Shown in pieces: positions 1 to 11,816 of a stretch of DNA of 64,000 bases. Below the pieces are notes generated by a model that saw nothing but the letters and a program-made list of their open reading frames with translations, made no database searches and had not been told where the DNA came from. Location of the stretch: contig NC_049905.1 of assembly GCF_001411555.2 (NCBI RefSeq), forward strand, positions 19,148,097 to 19,212,096, given 5' to 3'. The stretch's first letter is position 1. Each line of letters starts with the position of its first letter. A program made the translations under genes and the position numbers. The DNA is from Juglans regia. Taxonomy: Eukaryota; Streptophyta; Magnoliopsida; Fagales; Juglandaceae.

Positions 1-8
1 CCAATTCT

Positions 9-3000
9 TTGGAAAATATGAGTCAGAACCTGATGCATAACGAGAATATCAAAGACTTTGATGATGTCTCGCGTCACTTGGAATTGGAGGTTGAGCGCCT
101 AGAGGCTGCTAAGCCCAATCATACGACCTATGTGGCTGATTCTGGTTTGCGTAAGGCATCAAGGCCTAAGCGCAAGAAGTCCAAGAATGGGGTAGCTACT
201 AGACAAATTAAGAAGGTGTCAGGAACTTCTCAGCGCAGCAAGAGGGGCAAGCGCGAGAAGAATAAGTCAAAATTAGAGTGCTTTAACTGTGGAAAGAATG
301 GCCACTTCGCTCGTGACTGCACTGAGCTAAAGAAGGTACACTCTAACTTTTCATGCATTGTTTTTGTAACTAGCCATGTGATGGTTGCTCACTCCTATCC
401 TATGTGGACTGTTGATTTAGGAGGGACCAAACACATAGCTCGAGACAGAATCGAATTTGGGGAGTATCGCCGGATTCCAATTGGTAGCCGTGATATCAAG
501 GTGGGGAATGGAGCTAGCGTTGAGGTACTAGGACTTGGTACCTACAAGCTGGACTTGCGGGGTGGCCGCACTCTTTTCCTCCACAATGTGCTATACACTC
601 CCAAGTTCCGACGAAACTTACTTTGTGTAGTTATTCTATTAAAACTTGGTTTTCGAATTGTATTTGAAAACAATTATATTTCATTTTATTTGGGCCATGT
701 GTTTTATGGCAATGCTTTTCTTCAAGACGGTTTTATGATTTTAAATTTGGATTATTCAAATATAAATGAGTCTATTGCTTTTCTTTCTACATCTGATAAT
801 TTGGATTCATATAAATGGCATGTTAGGCTTGGCCATATAGGGCAAGATAGAATGGCTAGGTTAGCTAAAGAAGGCCTAATTGGCAATCTCGCTAAGATTT
901 TGCCCACATGTGAACATTGTCTAATGGGAAAAGCTAAGAGAAAACCGTTTGGAAAAGCCACTAGGGCATCTTTTCCATTGCAATTAGTCCACTCAGACAT
1001 CTTTGGTCCAATGAGTGTGAGGGCAAGACACGGAGGTGTCTACTTCATCACATTTATAGATGATTTTTCACGTTATGGTCATGTCTACTTAATCTCTCAT
1101 AACTCCGAAGCATTGGAATGTTTTAGGCGATATCTGAGAATGGTTGAGAATCAGTTAGACAAGAGTTTAAAAACTCTAAGAACTGACCGAAGACGAGAAT
1201 ATCTCTCTGAGCAATTTAAAAGGCTCTGTGATGAAAAAGGAATCAAAAGACAGTTGACGATACCCAATACGCCGTAGCAAAATGGCATGGCAGAAAGGAG
1301 AAATCGAACACTGCTTGAGATAGTTAGGTCAATGATGGCGCAAGCAAACCTACCAATTTCTTTTTGGGGGGATGCACTTTTGACTGCTTCCTACATTCTT
1401 AATCGAGTGCCCTCCAAATCAGTAACTTCCACCCCATATGAACTATGGACCGGCGAGAAACCAATTTTCAGTAACTTGCGGCCATGGGGTTTAATGGGTT
1501 TTGTTCATAATCTTTCTCATCAGTATGGGAAGTTAGGCCCTAGAGGGAAGAAGTGTATCTTTATAAGGTACTCAGAACACTCTAAAGGGTATGTGTTAAT
1601 AGGTGAACAATCTTATGGAAGTGTGATTGAGATTGAGTCACGAGATGTGGATTTCATTGAAGATGAGTTTCCAAGTAGAGGTGAGGTTGATAGGAGTTTA
1701 GAACTTCATGAGATTGTGGAACAAGAGGAAAGTGCTCCAAGGAATTTAGTTGAGAATAAAGAAGAAATTCTTCAAACTCCTACAAATTATAAAAAGGATT
1801 TGAATTCGAGTGGGAGCACACCACTTGTCAATCAATCACAACAACCTCAGCCACGTAGAAGCACATGTGAAAGTATTCCTCGTCGTCGTTTTGAGATTGA
1901 AGGGGAAGCTTTTATGGTAGCTCTGCATGATGATGACGAGCCTAGGAAAATTCATGAAGCTCTCTCATCTTCTACTAAAGATGAGTGGATGAAAGCTCTT
2001 GATGATGAGATTGAGTCTATGAAGGCTAATCAGGTCTGGGATCTGGTTGATCTACCGACTGAGCGTAAGACTATTGGAAACAAATGGGTTCTTATGGTCA
2101 AACGCAAGTCGGATGAATCAATAGATAAGTACAAAGCTCGCTTAGTGGTGAAAGGATATACCCAACAAGAGCGTATAGACAATAAGGAAACTTTTTCATC
2201 AGTGGTAAGGTTTGCCTCAATTCGCCTGATTTTAGCTATAGTAGCAAACATGGATTTGGAACTCTACCAAATAGATGTTAAGACAGCATTTCTCAATGGA
2301 GAATAGATGAAGAGATCTATATGGATCAACCAACGGGTTTTGTGGTCAAAGGTCAAGAGCGCAAACTGTGCAAGCTCAAACGATTTATATATGGCCTAAA
2401 GCAATCATCTAAACAATGGTACCTCAGAATCCATCGAGCCATTCTCTCGAATGGGTTTACTATGATCACAGAGGACCATTGTATCTATGTCAAAAGGTCC
2501 AAAAAGAGTTTCATTATGTTGTCATTGTATGTTGACGACATACTACTAGTTGGAAATGATAAAGGGTTGATAGTCGCCACAAAAGAGTGGTTATCTTTCA
2601 ATTTTGAGATGAAGGATATGGGTGAGGCAAAATACATTCTGGAAGTTAAAATCTACAGAGATCGCTCAAAAAGACTTTTGTGTTTGTCTCAACAAACTTA
2701 CATAAAGAAAGTCCTCAAGCGCTTCCTTATGAATGGATGTAAACCCATTGACACCCCTGTTGCAAAAAGCGAGAACTTGTCTAAAGAGTTGTGTCCTAAG
2801 ACTCAAAGAGAAAAGGAAAAGATGACTCGTGTCCCTTATGCTAATGCTGTGGATAGTCTGATGTACGCAATGATGTGTACTCGGCCTGACATATGTTATG
2901 CAGTTAGCTTAGTGAGTAGATTCCAATCTAATCCAGGGCTAGCTCACTGGAAACCGGTCAAAAAGATTATGCGATATCTCAAGAGAACTGCGGACTATGT

Positions 3001-3502
3001 GTTGTGCTATCAGAGTTCAGATTTGCAGATAAGAGGTTACAGTGATGCCGATTGGGGCAGCTTCCTAGATGAGCGCAAATAAACCATTGGGTATGTCTTT
3101 CTGCTCAACCAAGGCGCCATTACATGGAGCAGCAAGAAACAACCATGTATAGCTTTATCTACCATGGAGGCATAATACATAGCTTGTTCTATAGCAGTTC
3201 AAGAAGCTGTTTGGTTACGGAGGTTCCTCAAGTATTTAGACATTGGCACGGATACTTCAGATCCGGTGACGATATTTTGCGATAGAATGGCAGCTCTCGC
3301 ATATGCTAAGGACTCAAAATATCATGGAAGAACCAAACACATAAATATCAGATATCACTACATCAGAGACATGGTAACATAAAAGGAAGTGGTTTTGAAA
3401 CACCTTTCTACGAGTCGCATGGTTGCTGATCCCTTAACGAAGCCTATAGCAAGAGATGTCTTCGAGGCTCATGTTAGGAATCTAGGACTGCGTAGACTGT
3501 AA
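9..3502 (+). pseudogene. copia gag-pol polyprotein, broken
   Basis: Seen directly: a CCHC knuckle (CFNCGKNGHFARDC) near 282-323; the GAG-pre-integrase HVRLGH motif near 820; an integrase core with HSDIFGP near 990 and the DDFSRYGHVY stretch; the NGMAERRNRTLLE motif near 1280; the RT motif YVDDILLVGND near 2529; and RNase H with SDADWG near 3040 and a C-terminal LTKPIAR. Breaks are a TAG at 1275-1277 where Gln is expected (TP*QNG), a probable one-base deletion near 2305 (after FLNGE), and TAA codons at 3080-3082, about 3173 and about 3380 in the RNase H part. With these breaks no functional polyprotein is possible. The RNase H part continues in frame from 3083 to 3502. Confidence 0.9.
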
Positions 3503-4860
3503 ATATAATTTGTGTTTCAAATGACATTAAGATGTAACATTTCCTTTGGGATTTTAATACATTATGATTTAGTTCTTGTCTTTATCGTATTGTTTTTAAT
3601 ACACACACACAAGATATGTCAACAAGCTTAGATCGGCTCACTCACACGAGCGATCGCCTCTAGCGCTTAAGTAGCGAGTAGAGATGGGACATTGTGTCCC
3701 TAGGTACTTGTCTAGATGGATAAGTTGGTTGACACAAAGTTATGTCGCCTTAGTGGGAGCTAAGATGAGGTCCATTGATAGGACTATGCAGGGGTTACCC
3801 CACCATCCACGTAGCCTGTAGTAAGCTAGATGCGAGTTCCTCTTTGATACCTTGGAGGCGTGCAAATAGAGGAATTCGGGTTAAACGTTTAAGGAGCGGC
3901 TAGACTAAGATCTGTACGGTGTTGATATAGACATATACTCTTTAAGAAAGAGAAATCCACCGTAGCATGTGTTTCATCCTATATGTGCTTATACAACCAT
4001 ATGAGTAAGTGAGTAAAATGTTTTCCTCTTTCTCACTGTGTGAGTCTCATTTTTTAAATGTCCTTTACTTTTGACTATGTCACGAGATGGAGGTTGTGAT
4101 GTCTGCTACTTTGGCATGCTGTCTATGGCCATGGTTGATACAGTCTAAAGAGGCATTGTTGGGAAAGTGGTTCAACCAAAATTGAGTGATATGAGTGCAA
4201 AAGGAAGACTATTCGATATCGTATCTTCGATTGTGTTTGCTGACGTCAAACAATGACGCTACATCTTGGTAGCGGCTAAAGGTTGTGAATACATTGAAAT
4301 ATTTGGAGGTAGTCAATCATTGTTCTAAGTTTTTTTTAAAAACTCAAGAGGGTTCGAAAATGCTTGATCTTGATGCGATTGAAAGAGTCTAGGACATGAC
4401 CAGACACTTGTTACTATGCTGGTCTTCTCTGGGAGAGATTTGGTGTATGTACTCCCTCCTTTCTATAGATGTGCTTGATGGTCGCACGGCCTATTTATTT
4501 GTATGAACAAGATTGAGAACATTAGAGAGATGCTGACCTGGGGTCATGCCTACTGTGTGCGAGTGGGAGATGTTAGATGGAGGGGCACCCATGTGGGGCT
4601 GACCCCCTCTTGCAGTGTAATGCATGACTTTAAGCCATGCGTTATTTGCTTGTAACACATGACTTAAAGCCATGCGTTACTGCCTTTTAATAACACAATT
4701 GAAGGCTAGCCTTTAAGGCCAGCCGTGTAGAGGAGGACTATATCAATTGTGTTTTGGCACCATCTGATACATAAAAAAGCTCTCTCTCTTTTTGTTCTCT
4801 CTTAATAAAATATTTAGACTGTAGATTTGTTAAGTGTTACTCTAGTTTTATACTACATAG
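3503..4860 (+). other. 3' noncoding region and candidate 3' LTR of the first copia
   Basis: This gene-free stretch follows the copia RNase H. It includes a short CA-repeat at about 3601-3611 and a possible LTR start TGTTGGGAAAGTGG at 4157. Near 4803-4810 there is an AATAAA-type signal within a T/C-rich tract, as LTRs often carry. No reading frame here looks like a protein. Boundaries are inferred, since the matching 5' LTR is outside the window. Confidence 0.4.
4617..4681. repeat. Two direct copies of a 30-bp motif
   Basis: Positions about 4617-4646 and 4652-4681 carry nearly the same sequence (GTAA..CATGACTT.AAGCCATGCGTTA), with a period of 35 bp. They lie inside the candidate LTR of the first copia and could be duplicated LTR promoter or enhancer units, but that role is only inferred. 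Confidence 0.6.
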
Positions 4861-4862
4861 TA

Positions 4863-6407
4863 CACTTCGTCACTAAGAGGAAGCGCTTGGGATTTATCAA
4901 TCTGGAGAAACTTGTGGAGCAATTTTATAAACTGAGTTTAAGGTACTTTTCCACTGTGCTTTCTAACAGATTGCCATTTGATAATATTTTTCTAAAAGCA
5001 CTTTTTGGTAGTTGTTGCCTTTAATCTTTAAAGTGAATGTAATTTTTTATGATAGATGCAGTATTAATGCGTCAAATTATACTTCAAAAATAAGTTTTTT
5101 TTATATATTAATTAAATAATGTTTAATAAAAAATTAGTTTATGTGGCTTGAATAATTAAAATAAATTTCCCCTTTATATATTTTTAATTAAACTTTTTAC
5201 TTTGCGTGCTTTAAAAAATTCCTCTTTTGCATCTCTAGTGGATCATGTGTTGCATTTAGAAGCTGATGTACAGACAAAACCATGTATTGAGAGAAGTTGC
5301 TAGCTCTGCTCCGGAAGAGGTATTTGAAGTGTGGCCAAGAAAAAAGAAAAAGATTGCCAAGGTAACTTTTCAATTTGGAATGGATGGGGATCAGTTGGAA
5401 ACAAATATATACTCTCTTTCACAGTTATTTTGGAACCAATGATATCTTTTGTTATTAATACAAACAAATAGATAAAAAAAAAAAAAAATAGTACTCTTAT
5501 TCTTCATCTTTATTCATAGGGTTGTTCATACTGGTCGGATTGGTCCGAAACCTGAGTAACCGGGTTCACCTGGAAGGTTATTGGCTCGGATTTTGTCCGA
5601 TCCGAGAACCAAAATTCCCTACCATCCTATACCCGAGCACTAGGTCTAAACTCGAAACTCAATTTAGACTTTAAAAAAAAATTACATGATTTACTATTGT
5701 ACGTAATATAAGGATTTGTTTTTCGATTGATTGTTTGTAATCTCTGATGATTTATTAGTGTGATACTCTGAAGGAATTGTCTTTTGGGTTACAACTTACA
5801 AGCAAATAATTTACATCATAGTGATTAATCCCCAGTGCAAATTTTTCCTTCACATTTTAAGCTTCCTTCATCTGTTGGACTGCCTTCTGAAAAGAGAAAC
5901 AAAGATATTTCTTCAAGGGAGAATACAACTATGCTAAACACCTTTGAACATAAAAAATGGCTTTGGATAAGTTGCATATATATGCGCCTTTTATTAGAAT
6001 CATTAATTGCCAAATTGAAAGAGCAAAGAAAGAATGAAAGCAAAAAACAAAAGAAGCTACAAATACTGTTATCACTCAACATGAGTAGATATAAAAGGAC
6101 TCGATCTTAATTGTGCATATACAGTGTATGTATATATATATATATATAAATATATGAATAATCCAAAACTGAAATGACTCAACATGCACAACAGTATAAC
6201 CTTCTGATGTCGAAAACAAGGCACACCCATCCGCACACATGTTACCTCCCCAGTAGATATGAACAATTTCAAAATACATAGTGAATGAAAGGTGAGGATA
6301 TAATGCCATTGTTCCAAAAAATTTGAAGGAGGTTTCTTCCAAATTTGAACCAGTTTACTACTAATTTAAACAGATCTCTTGATTCAAATAGCATGAAGGT
6401 AACATCC
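4863..6407. other. Gene-free AT-rich spacer with TE debris
   Basis: No credible coding region is seen; short overlapping frames on both strands at 5825-6342 have no recognisable domain. An AT-rich block at 5090-5215 closely resembles 17762-17880. A GC-richer patch at about 5520-5660 has repeated GGTCCGA / CCGGGTT / CCGATCCGAG words. This resembles the patch at 8400-8560 and is probably a nonautonomous DNA-transposon remnant. A short (TA)n run lies at about 6128-6150. Confidence 0.5.
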
Positions 6408-6459
6408 ATTAGACTAGCAAAGGTATTTCCACTTTAACCAGTACTAGGCTTGCCAGGCT

Positions 6460-6960
6460 TCAATATTAATGTCTTTATCTTTTCTCTGTAAAGTCCAAAG
6501 AGGCTTCACTAAAGGATTTCATTCCAATTACCACAAGGTGGGTTTCCAACAAGCCATAACAGCAAGTTTTAAGGAATTGTTAAATCTAGCAGCATTACAT
6601 GTTAGCCAGAGCTACCAGAGAATTAAAGCAAGAGTCTGTTGTGCAATGACATGAAGTTGGTTTGAACAAGAGAAGAAAGTAGTCCACCATGAAGTGCATT
6701 TAGCTCTCCAAGAATGAAAAATCAGTGATTCTACACCAAAGAGAATTGAGAAGTGATGCCAAACAGCTCCAAAACAGAACATTGATACAAGAGATGAGCA
6801 TCAGATTCAATATCCCCAACAACACATTTGCTGCATTTAGGGGCCATTTGAACTCCACACATCTTTAAATATTAGAATCCCAAAGGATCCCATTATGCTT
6901 CAACTTCCAGATACAGACTAGCTTTCAAGGGTAGCATGGAGTCCCAAATAAATTCATGCC
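6460..6960 (-). mobile_element. LINE 3' fragment (zf-RVT region)
   Basis: Reading the minus strand down from about 6865 gives a zf-RVT-like peptide with CGVQMAPKCSKCVV and DIESDAHLLYQCSVLELFG, the Cys/His spacing seen between RT and RNase H in plant L1-type LINE ORF2. Frameshifts and stops interrupt it. The equivalent fragment lies at 18302-18680, so the LINE insertion predates the local duplication. Confidence 0.65.
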
Positions 6961-7445
6961 AAGGGAAGACAGAATGGTGACTACCAGGCCGATGAAGAAG
7001 TTAAAATCCCATTTGAGTTATGCTTCTAAACCCAAGTATCTGATCCTGTTTTTTGCTAAATAGGAGTTTTGCAAACTTCAGAAATCATTGACATCTAATC
7101 TTCTTGTAATCTTCTTTTTCAAAAAAATGAAAAACGTAAAATGACACAACTTCACAAAATAAAAGGAATGCTAATCTTCATATTTCATAGAACATCAAAC
7201 TTAAGTGGCAAGAATATAAAGAGTTCCATAAGCGACTAAAGTGGAGGGGAACCAAAAGGGGTAAGTATTTAATGAGTGGTCAATAGTAACAAACTCACAA
7301 TACGACGAAGATTAAATCTTTATTAGAAAAGTAATAACAAAATATGGAGGTCTCAACAAAAACAAAACTTTATTGTTACAAGCCACATCAACCTATACTA
7401 ACCAAACAATAACTATCACAAAGACACCAATACTAGCTACTAAGA

Positions 7446-8132
7446 TTATGGTCCATTTATTCTTGGATTGCCTCGGTTTGTTCCACTCTGAAGAAACTTT
7501 TTTCTAATTAAATGAAGCTCAGCTACAACATATCTCATGTTCATTCGTTCTTCTGGCTGTTCGACTGAACATGCAACTCCAATCTGAAAAATTGTAACCA
7601 AGCACTCTTGACTTTTATTTCTTCTTGTAATGTTGTTATTTTGGCCATTATTTCTAGTTGTCTCTTCTTCCCTATCCTGAAAAAGAATTGTATCTGCAAT
7701 CTCTACTACTTCTTGAGGCAAGGCTGTCTTGATAAAGGAATGTAGGTTTAGCTTACCCTGAAAAATGTCATCAGTCGGTCTCTTTTCGGTGAACATTTCT
7801 AACAGAAGGATCCCATAACTGTACATATCACCATCGGTTGACACTTCATTTCCCATACCATACTCTGCAATTTGAAACATACACTACATTAGAATACAAC
7901 ATTAGTTTCTCAAAAGAAAAAAAAATCATTTACAATAAGAAAGAAAGGATTGAAAGGTTTTCTAACCAGGAGCAACATAACCAAAAGTCCCCTTAATCCA
8001 ATTGTGCTGGAGTGAGTCGTAGAAGCATCATGGTTGTTTCCGGGAGAGAATCTTGCTATAACAAAATCACCCACATGTCCAATCATTTCATTTTCGAGAA
8101 GAACATTGCTCAGCTTTAAGTCACAATGAATG
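7446..8132 (-). pseudogene. Truncated LRR receptor kinase paralogue (C-terminal kinase only)
   Basis: The last exon (7446 up to about 7869) is open and encodes the kinase C-lobe ([19 protein letters not shown], then [14 protein letters not shown]), ending in NPRINGP like the intact gene at 19201-22424. An intron follows, then about 165 bp of the preceding exon up to 8132. That part reads HCDLKLSNVLL and GDFVIARF, so KPSN has become KLSN and the DFG motif has become DFV. One base is missing just before the exon end compared with the intact gene, giving a frameshift. The LRR, membrane and N-lobe parts are absent. It cannot encode a working kinase. Confidence 0.88.
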
Positions 8133-8362
8133 GAGCGGGAGAAGCTTTATAATAAGAGTGCAGGGGAAGATGACCATCATGAGGACCATCAAGATTGTTC
8201 CAATAAGAATTCGGCAAAGAAGCAAGATCTCAAGGGTAGTGACTTCAGAGAGAACGACGATGACATCAGTAATATAATATGAAGAAGTTAGATTCTTCCA
8301 TTGCATTAGATGTCGGGGTATTTGATTTCCCGTGGCTGACAGATGGTATGATTTATAAATAA
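8130..8362 (+). pseudogene. Unrecognised coding-like fragment split by a frameshift
   Basis: Immediately beyond the end of the kinase duplicate, the plus strand has a 50-codon frame (8130-8282) rich in Asp, His, Glu and Lys (for example GEDDHHEDHQDCSNKN). A 27-codon frame overlaps it (8279-8362) and contains LDVGVFDFPWLTDG. The residue composition looks like real protein and unlike the surrounding AT-rich noncoding DNA. The overlap with a change of frame suggests one exon broken by an indel. I do not recognise the family. It may be a gene fragment carried here by a transposon or by the rearrangement that truncated the kinase copy. Confidence 0.3.
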
Positions 8363-8380
8363 ATGAAACAAGAAACATAA

Positions 8381-8560
8381 AAACATTCAAACCAACCGCC
8401 AAGCCGGGGGGGCGGGGGGAATCGGGTTCCGGGTTTAAATTCCAGTATCCGGACCGAGTGTACCCGAGTTTTTCTATGTAGGTACCGGCCCGAGTTTGTT
8501 CCAGCCCGTTTCCGGGTTCTGGACCGGGCCAAGAAAAACCCGGCCAGGATGAACAAGCCG
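8381..8560. repeat. GC-rich CCGGGTT/CCCGAG repeat, probable nonautonomous TE piece
   Basis: After a G-run at 8405-8418 the sequence repeats words such as GGGTTCCGG, CCCGAGTTT and CCGGCCC in both orientations. The same vocabulary occurs at about 5520-5660. The composition contrasts sharply with the flanks. No clear terminal repeats were found, so the class is unknown. Confidence 0.4.
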
Positions 8561-9093
8561 TGGAGAAAATTATTGATCACTTTTAACTATATTGCATGGA
8601 ATTGTTCTTAATAGCTTATTTGTCATTTTTAGTTGCATCAACTGATATATCACGTTTTAAATAACTCGTTCTTCAGCATGTGTTTGTCATTCCAAATCAT
8701 TTTGTTTGATATATGATCACCGGTAGCTGAGCCACATATATAGGGAGCAACCGCACCCTTTGGATTTTTGAAAATTTGTGGTTATATATATGTAATTGTA
8801 TGTTTTTTAAGTTCTTTTGCGATTGCACACGTTTTATATAAAAATTGTTGTATCGATTATGCAAAAAGAATATGTAGAGTCAATTACGGCAACCTGTTTT
8901 AGAATTCCAACTATTACATGCATAGAGAGAATGTAATTCCTACAACAACAAAAATTAAGTTTATTTACTTCAAATTCGTTTCAATATGTCTAAAAAGCAA
9001 GTGATTCCAACTTTCAAATGCACCTTAGCGATTATGCAATACTTTTAGAATATTAAAATCTTGGAGAAAAAGTTTTCAAGCTATATATTAATT
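8561..9093. other. AT-rich intergenic sequence
   Basis: No reading frame, RNA gene or clear repeat structure was recognised here. Confidence 0.5.
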
Positions 9094-9360
9094 CACTACA
9101 AGAAAAATGACCTTTTACGGAGATTTCATTTTTTTCCGCAAAAGAAATCGCCACGAATGGTAACTAATTGTAACGATTGTCATTTCGCCATTGAATTCCA
9201 GCATGAATGTGAGAAATGTTACCGGTGCAGTAATTGTGTAATTGTTTGCAGCAATTTTTGAGCAATTGTGACAGATTTTGTCATCACAAATAACATGTTT
9301 ATTTTGCGGCGGTTCCTTTCCCCCAATAACGTTATATTTACGACAGATTTTCTTAACAGG
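9094..9360 (+). mobile_element. CACTA-type transposon terminus
   Basis: At 9094 the sequence CACTACAAGAAAAATG matches the terminal inverted repeat typical of plant CACTA (En/Spm) elements. Downstream are short sub-terminal words such as TGACAGATTTTGTCATCAC and ACGACAGATTTT, also usual for this superfamily. The matching CTTGTAGTG end is not found nearby, so this is one end of a truncated or decayed element. It may have been cut by the adjacent copia. Confidence 0.55.
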
Positions 9361-9771
9361 GAGCCAAAAAGCATCAACTTATTTATCAAATCCTATAGTT
9401 TGGCGCGGGTCTAGAGTCTTCTAATCCCATCTTCCTCATCTTCATCCAACTCTACCTCATATTCAATTACCCCTACCAAAACAAAAGATAACTCGAGGGG
9501 ATCGATAAGAAGGTTACCCAATCACTTTCCTCTGGTAGTCAGAGCTTTATATAGAGAAAATAGGAGAGCAGATTTGAAGGTAACGACTCACACACATTTT
9601 GCATTTACATTAGCAGGTATAAATACAAAGTTCTAAGGCTTGAGTTAAGCCTGAAATTATGCTATTCTATACTGACTACCGAAGCTGTATACAATGTCAA
9701 CTATGAGTTGTACACGAATTTAAACATTCAAATTTAAACTTGCTGGAGATGACTTGTAGGAGCTGATTCTA

Positions 9772-11135
9772 TTAAGCGCTGATTTTGTGAGCTGCTGATT
9801 TTGTGGGTTGATTCTGCAGGAGAGTAATGGCTTTCCTTATATGCCTCTGCAAGATGGAGGTATCCTCGGTAACACCAATCTTGGATAGTAAAGTCTGAAA
9901 GCGTTGGTGTGGTAGAGGCTTCGTGAGCAGGTTAGCTAGCTGATCTAAAGTGTGAACATGATTTACAGTAATGCGACCTTTCTTGACAAGATCATAGACA
10001 AAAAGGAGGTCGATTTCAATATGCTTCATGCGAGTGTGCTGAATTGGATTTAAACTGAAGTGAGTTGCACCAATATTATCATAGAAAACCTGTGGAGGAT
10101 GCTATAGATGGAGACCAAGTTATATGATCAGTGAGTGAAACCATATTGTTTCAAAGGTTGTAGCTACCAAGGTACGAAATTAAGCCTCTATGGATGAGCG
10201 GAAGACAACTCTTTGTTTGCGTGTGGACCATGAAATTGGATTGGAGCCCAGAAAAGTGATAAAGGCAGTGGTTGAGACCCTTGTATCAGTATTTGCAGCA
10301 CAGACCGCATCAACAAAGGTCTGCAGTTTTAAGGGGCTGTTCTTTTGAATGAGGATTCCATGAAACATTGTGTGCTTTAGATACCTGATGAGTCTTTTGG
10401 TTGCAGTCCAATGACAAGTTGTCAATTTGTGCATGAATTGGGAAAGCCGATTCACTGCAAAAGCAATGTCGGGTCTGGTTAAGCCAAGATATTGCAGTGC
10501 CCCAATGATTCTTCTATACTCTATACTGTTTACAGGGTCGGAACCATCTGTTAAAACTAGTGGGGTGCTGGTTGACATAGGAGTTTGAATTTCTATGGCC
10601 CCATCCATTAAAGTTTTGGAAAGTAAATCTTTTATGTATTTGTGCTTCGAAAGGAACAGACCCTTGGTTGTAGGAATAACTTCAATGCCCAGAAAAAAAA
10701 AAATGTAGATTTCCCATGTCTTTTACTTAGAATGTGCTGCTGAGTTTGTTGGTAATGTCAGCTACAAATGTGGAGGCATTTCCTATGATAATAATGTCAT
10801 CAATGTACACAACACAGTAGCATAGAACATTGTTAAAGGCAAAGATGAATAAAGAAGTGTCTGTAGCTGAGTCCACAAATCCAAAACACAAGAGAGCATC
10901 CCAGAGTGCCTTGTACCATTGGCTGGGTGCTTGTTTCAAGCCATAGATACTTTTCTTCAGTTTACAAACATAGTGAGGCTTTGATGGATCCTCAAAGCCT
11001 AGAGGTTGATGCATAAACATTGTTTCTTCAAGGCGGCCATGAAGAAAAGCATTATTGACATCGAGCTGCCGAAGTGACCAGCCATTCATTACAGCAATGG
11101 AGAGAATTAGTCAAATTGTTGCTAGTTTGACAACT
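9772..11135 (-). pseudogene. copia RT (distal part) and RNase H, broken
   Basis: Motifs seen: [18 protein letters not shown] at the RT palm, KSIYGLKQAPSQWY, YIDDIIIIGN (the catalytic YxDD), then GALQYLGLTRPDIAFAVNRL and a C-terminal DQLANLLTKPLPHQRF. Several stops and frame changes separate the pieces, near 10029-10180 and 10608-10730, and one replaces the expected Arg in ATI*LILSI near 11120. It continues the RT begun at 17177 on the other side of the gypsy insertion. Confidence 0.85.
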
Positions 11136-11140
11136 GGACT
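11136..11140. repeat. Left target-site duplication of the gypsy element
   Basis: GGACT here and AGACT at 17005-17009 flank the gypsy LTRs. They are a 5-bp target duplication with one mismatch. The undisturbed copia would carry this pentamer once, within the RT codons for FSP. Confidence 0.75.
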
Positions 11141-11816
11141 TGTTAACACTGTGTTTTGTACGCATTTGGGCCAGGTTCCAGCAACTCGAGTCTTCAGAGC
11201 TGGACCTGCGAAAACAAAGAAGATAGAAGCTGGGCGAGTGCGACCGTGGGGTCGGGGAGTCTCTGATGCTTAAGTTAGTAAATATTTTTAGGGCATGTAA
11301 ATAACGAGAGAACGTGGAGTCTTTCCTCATACATGGGAATCGATATTTATACTAGGGGTCTAGGGAGGACAGATCGTGCCTGCTCCTGTAGAGTCCATGT
11401 CCTTGCCACTGTTATGTTTGTCAGTCTTTTTAATGTAGCGTGCCTCTGCGATAGCATCATTAATGTAACGTGTTGTACAGGTAGTGATACTATTAATGTG
11501 GCATCGTTTCCCGATTTGCCTTGCTTAGCTGGTACTTTTAGTGGTCCGTCGATGTCGCCTTGTCGGAAGATCAAGGGTCCCCCTTGCTTCTTGCCAGTTT
11601 AGGCGGGCAAACACTCGAAGGTTGGACGTTATTCGAGGGATCTCAAGTTTAGTGAGTCCCATCCCCCTGCAGGCTCTCCCCCATGGGGGTTGCTTCCAAG
11701 GGAGATTATCTATGGGCTGAGCCGAGGGGCCCGTTCCTGCTGGGTTGAGCCTTCTCTCTTTGTTCTTTCGGTGGTTCCTTACAAGCTCGTTAGAAAGGAG
11801 GGAAAACTCCCTTATA
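11141..11816 (-). repeat. Left LTR of the gypsy element (3' LTR in element orientation)
   Basis: It begins TGTTAACACTGTG and is colinear with 16358-17004 through shared stretches such as CTCCGATGCTTAAGTTAGTAAATA (partly varied), CCATGGGGGTTGCTTCC and CTTCTCTCTTTGTTCTTTCGG. Many substitutions and small indels separate the two LTRs, indicating an old insertion. The end is set at CTTATA by comparison with CTTACA at 17004. Confidence 0.8.

Larger units (their letters stand above)
1..4860 (+). mobile_element. Truncated, decayed Ty1/copia LTR retrotransposon
   Basis: The window opens inside the gag region of a plus-strand copia element. Domain order is gag zinc knuckle, integrase, reverse transcriptase, RNase H, which is diagnostic of Ty1/copia. 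Coding homology ends at the stop at 3500-3502 and a long noncoding tail follows. The 5' LTR and start of gag lie outside the window. The right boundary is uncertain: a TG start for a 3' LTR is possible near 4157 and an end near 4860, but no second LTR is available to confirm either. Many in-frame stops and one frameshift show an old inactive copy. The RNase H style suggests a Tork/Tnt1-like lineage, by inference only. Confidence 0.85.
6408..8132. repeat. Segmental duplicate of 18280-19885 (receptor-kinase 3' end and flank)
   Basis: Long colinear similarity joins this block to 18280-19885: the LINE remnant, the spacer, the last receptor-kinase exon, its intron and about 165 bp of the preceding exon all recur in the same order and orientation. 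The copies differ by substitutions and small indels; for example about 100 bp near 6690 is missing from the other copy. Similarity stops abruptly at about 8132 inside the kinase exon, so the LRR portion was either not copied or later lost. Confidence 0.85.

Noticed and set aside
5825..6342. Overlapping short frames on both strands
   Set aside because: They have no recognisable domain, low-complexity AT-rich context and mutual overlap.
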